Of a stretch of 7,516 bases of DNA, positions 5,438 to 7,516 are shown in pieces (position 1 is the stretch's first letter; the number at the start of each line of letters is the position of its first letter). The stretch lies in the NCBI GenBank assembly GCA_030631505.1, contig DAOVKX010000048.1:1-7516 (forward strand), written 5' to 3'. Origin of the DNA: Candidatus Nanohaloarchaea archaeon. GTDB lineage: Archaea > EX4484-52 > DAOVKX01. Below the pieces are notes generated by a model. The model saw only the letters and a program-made list of their open reading frames with translations, was not told the origin of the DNA and did no database searches. The position numbers and the translations under genes are program-made.

Positions 5438-6460
5438 ATGATCGAAATCAACGGCTCCTACCTTGAAGGTGGAGGGCAGATAATCAGAACTGCAATCGGG
5501 CTTTCTGCTGTTACTGAAAAACCCTGCAGAATATACAACATAAGGGCAAACAGGCCAACGCCAGGCTTAAAAGCACAGCACCTCAAAGGAATAGAAGCAG
5601 TTGCAAAATTATGCAATGGAAAATTAAAAAATGCAGAAATTGGAAGCGCAGAAGTTACATTTATTCCAAACAAAATCCAAGATAAACCTTTGTTCGTTGA
5701 CGTTGGTACAGCCGGTTCTGTTACATTAGTCCTTCAAACCTTGCTTGTGCCGATTATCCATTGTAAAAAACCCATAAAAATAACCCTCGTTGGCGGAACA
5801 AACGTGAAATGGAGCCCAGACATAGAGTATTTTAAGAACGTATTTTGTTATTTTCTAAAACAAATTGGCGTTGATGTAAAAACTAAAATTTTAAGATATG
5901 GCTTTTATCCTAAAGGGGGCGGAAAAGTAGAAGTCAGTGTAAAGCCCTCTGAGCCAAAACCGCTTGTTCTTGAAGAACGGGAGGAACCTGAAAAAATAAA
6001 ACTTGTAAGTGTTGCATCAAAACTTTTGCAAAAAGCAGAAGTTGCAGAAAGGCAGATAAAGGGATTCAAGGAAACGTTCAATGAAAAAGTGCCAATTGAC
6101 GAAGAAATAAAATATGTTGATTCTCTTTGTGCAGGTTCTTCGCTTCATACAACAATTCATTACAAAAATTCAAGATTTGGTGTAACGGCATTGGGTGAAA
6201 GAGGGCTGAAAGCAGAAATTGTTGGTCAGAGAGTTGCACAAGAATCAATTAAGTTACATAAATCCAAAGCAACGGTTGACGAACATTTAAGCGACCAGAT
6301 TTTGCCATTTTTGGCGCTTGCAAATGGAAAATCAGAGATTGCAGCAACAGCACTGACAAACCACACGAAAACAAATATTTGGGTGATAAAGAAATTTCTG
6401 CAGACAGATTTTAAAATCAATGAAAATGGCAATGTAAAAATCGGTTGTAATGGTTCTTAA
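5438..6460 (+). CDS. rtcA: RNA 3'-terminal phosphate cyclase
   Basis: RtcA uses ATP to convert an RNA 3'-phosphate to a 2',3'-cyclic phosphate through an enzyme-AMP intermediate; it acts in RNA end repair. The 340-residue length is typical. Visible family segments: EGGGQIIRTAIGLSA (10-24), RANRPTPGLKAQHL (36-49), VDVGTAGSVTLVLQTLL (87-103), GGTNVKWSPDIEY (119-131), YPKGGGKVEV (157-166), AGSSLHTTI (232-240), and HLSDQILPFLALANG (283-297). The adenylated histidine is H309 in TNHTKTNIWVIKKFL, the same number as in the E. coli enzyme. It lacks the cysteine-to-alanine and histidine-loss changes expected of the catalytically dead Rcl1 branch, since H309 is present. The ATG at 5438 is leaderless, from the TATA element shared with the divergent synthetase operon. 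No rtcB or archease gene is in the window. Next downstream is rpa, with its own promoter. Confidence 0.96.
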   Translation: MIEINGSYLEGGGQIIRTAIGLSAVTEKPCRIYNIRANRPTPGLKAQHLKGIEAVAKLCNGKLKNAEIGSAEVTFIPNKIQDKPLFVDVGTAGSVTLVLQTLLVPIIHCKKPIKITLVGGTNVKWSPDIEYFKNVFCYFLKQIGVDVKTKILRYGFYPKGGGKVEVSVKPSEPKPLVLEEREEPEKIKLVSVASKLLQKAEVAERQIKGFKETFNEKVPIDEEIKYVDSLCAGSSLHTTIHYKNSRFGVTALGERGLKAEIVGQRVAQESIKLHKSKATVDEHLSDQILPFLALANGKSEIAATALTNHTKTNIWVIKKFLQTDFKINENGNVKIGCNGS

Positions 6461-6497
6461 AAGTCATTAACCAAACGGAAAACAACATCAATAACTC

Positions 6498-6505
6498 TTT
6501 TAAAG
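6498..6505 (+). promoter_or_regulatory. Candidate TATA box of rpa in the 67-nt rtcA-rpa gap
   Basis: TTTTAAAG, centred about 26-27 nt before the ATG at 6528, is the right distance for a leaderless start, and no Shine-Dalgarno sequence follows. It suggests rpa has its own promoter although it runs in the same direction as rtcA. A second AT block (TTTTATAA, 6506-6513) is too near the start codon unless the mRNA begins inside the gene. I see nothing else in 6461-6527: no RNA gene and no hairpin terminator. Confidence 0.5.
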
Positions 6506-6527
6506 TTTTATAATCAACTATATTTTT

Positions 6528-7508
6528 ATGGAGTTCTCAATAAAAGAAGACGACGCAGTAAAAAAAATCCTCGAAAAAACAGAAATTACTGAAGAAGAAC
6601 TGCTGACCAGAATAGAAGCAAAAGAAATTGAATTCGGGGGGCTGGTTTCAAAAATTGGTGTGATTTGCGTTGTTGGTAAGGAACTCGGAGTAAATCTGGT
6701 AAAACCAATAGAAAAGGAACTTAAGATAAAAAACGTCCTGCCTGACATGAGAACCGTCAATTTCTATGGTAAAATCATTCACATATCAGAAACGCGGGAA
6801 TTTAAAACAGAGAAGCGGGAAGGAAAAGTTAAAAACATAACAATTGCAGACGAAACAGGAACAATACGGATGTCCTTATGGAACGAAGAGATAGATGCTT
6901 TTGGGTTTGAAAAAGGCGATGTTGTTGAAATAACAGGCAGCTACACAAAACATGACAATTTAGGCAGCCCTGAAGTCCGTATAGGAAAAGGCGAAATTAA
7001 AAAAACAGATAAAACTATAGAAGCAGTTTCTTTTTCTTCAAGGAAAAAAATAACTCAGTTATCAGATATAAAAGAAGGGTGCTCTGTAGAAATACTTGCA
7101 TCTTTGCTCAAAATTTATGAAAGAAAACATGTATTTAATTTTTGTCCTGAATGCAGAGCAAAAATAGATGGTGTGTCCTGCGAAAAACATAAAAAAGTAA
7201 AGCCGGAAAAAATGCTGGTGCTCTCTGGGATAGTTGACGACAGTTCCGAAAACATAAACGCTGTTTTCTTTGGAAGTGTTGCCGAAAAAGTAATCGGGAA
7301 GAGCATATCTGAAATAGAAGCGCAAATCGCTAAACTTGGAGAAAGAAAATTCATAGAATCCTTAAACCTCCTCGGAAAGGAGTTTAAAATGAACGGATAT
7401 ATCAAGCGAAACAAACTCTTAAATACTTTAGAGTTACAAGTTCAGGGTGTGGAAGAAATAAATACAAAAAAAGAAACCGAGAGTTTATTGCATGAACAGG
7501 GTGGTTAA
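6528..7508 (+). CDS. rpa: Replication protein A (archaeal ssDNA-binding protein, zinc-finger type)
   Basis: Archaeal RPA coats single-stranded DNA during replication, repair and recombination. The 326 residues show three parts. Residues 1-70 are a helical N-terminal region with the archaeal RPA signature EFGGLVSKIG and a KELGV end. Residues 75-155 form an OB-fold (TVNFYGKII, IADETGTIRMSLWNEE, GDVVEITGSY, with aromatic F79, F92 and W118). Residues 175-315 form a second OB-fold carrying a zinc site, C206-X2-C209-X8-C218-X2-H221 (CPEC and CEKH), comparable to the finger in the DBD-C domain of eukaryotic RPA70. The length is close to euryarchaeal RPA41-type subunits and shorter than multi-OB forms. 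The ATG at 6528 is leaderless. Its last codons overlap a +1 frame opening at 7492, which in many archaea would be an RPA-associated subunit. Lysine- and glutamate-rich, as usual for the region. Confidence 0.92.
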   Translation: MEFSIKEDDAVKKILEKTEITEEELLTRIEAKEIEFGGLVSKIGVICVVGKELGVNLVKPIEKELKIKNVLPDMRTVNFYGKIIHISETREFKTEKREGKVKNITIADETGTIRMSLWNEEIDAFGFEKGDVVEITGSYTKHDNLGSPEVRIGKGEIKKTDKTIEAVSFSSRKKITQLSDIKEGCSVEILASLLKIYERKHVFNFCPECRAKIDGVSCEKHKKVKPEKMLVLSGIVDDSSENINAVFFGSVAEKVIGKSISEIEAQIAKLGERKFIESLNLLGKEFKMNGYIKRNKLLNTLELQVQGVEEINTKKETESLLHEQGG

Positions 7509-7516
7509 AATATCAA
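7492..7516 (+). CDS. Possible start of a gene overlapping rpa (only 8 codons visible)
   Basis: An ATG inside the last codons of rpa opens a different frame, MNRVVKIS, with no stop before the window ends. A 17-nt overlap with the rpa stop would couple its translation to rpa. In many archaea the gene after a zinc-finger RPA encodes an RPA-associated protein, which makes this reading attractive, but eight residues cannot show homology. The AGGGTGG at 7498-7504 could instead be the ribosome binding site of a start just beyond the window. Confidence 0.35.

Noticed and set aside
1..7516. CRISPR array, insertion sequence or direct repeats
   Set aside because: No repeat-spacer pattern, transposase motif or terminal inverted repeats were seen; noncoding space totals only about 250 nt.

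Overview
The window looks like a compact chromosomal segment of an archaeon with moderate-to-low GC, plausibly an uncultivated, small-genome (DPANN-like) lineage. The archaeal signs are direct: an RPA-type single-stranded DNA-binding protein with an internal zinc finger, an archaeal/eukaryal-type tyrosyl-tRNA synthetase, an archaeal-style type IA topoisomerase, RNA 3'-phosphate cyclase, and TATA boxes centred about 25-27 nt upstream of start codons that have no Shine-Dalgarno sequence (leaderless genes). The DPANN placement is inference only.

Layout. Positions 1-1575 (minus) hold the first 525 codons of DNA topoisomerase I; the 3' end is cut by the window edge. A 120-nt divergent intergenic region follows. 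Positions 1696-2487 (plus) hold a solitary nucleotidyltransferase-fold protein whose 3' end overlaps the convergent serS by 8 nt. Positions 2480-5387 (minus) form a tight three-gene operon, read in the order DHQ-synthase-II-like C-terminal domain protein, tyrS, serS, with gaps of 9 and 4 nt. A 50-nt divergent intergenic region carries one near-symmetric TATA element that appears to serve both sides. Positions 5438-6460 (plus) hold rtcA, and 6528-7508 (plus) hold an RPA subunit. A second reading frame opens inside the end of the RPA gene at 7492 and runs off the window.

How it fits together. Most genes are informational housekeeping: DNA topology (topA), ssDNA binding (rpa), tRNA charging (tyrS, serS) and RNA end processing (rtcA). 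Two genes do not fit that picture and are the best candidates for something new. One is the 180-residue protein heading the aminoacyl-tRNA synthetase operon. It matches only the C-terminal half of archaeal 3-dehydroquinate synthase II and has lost many of the family's conserved polar residues. The other is the AT-rich lone nucleotidyltransferase. I see no tRNA or rRNA gene, CRISPR array, insertion sequence or complete toxin-antitoxin pair.
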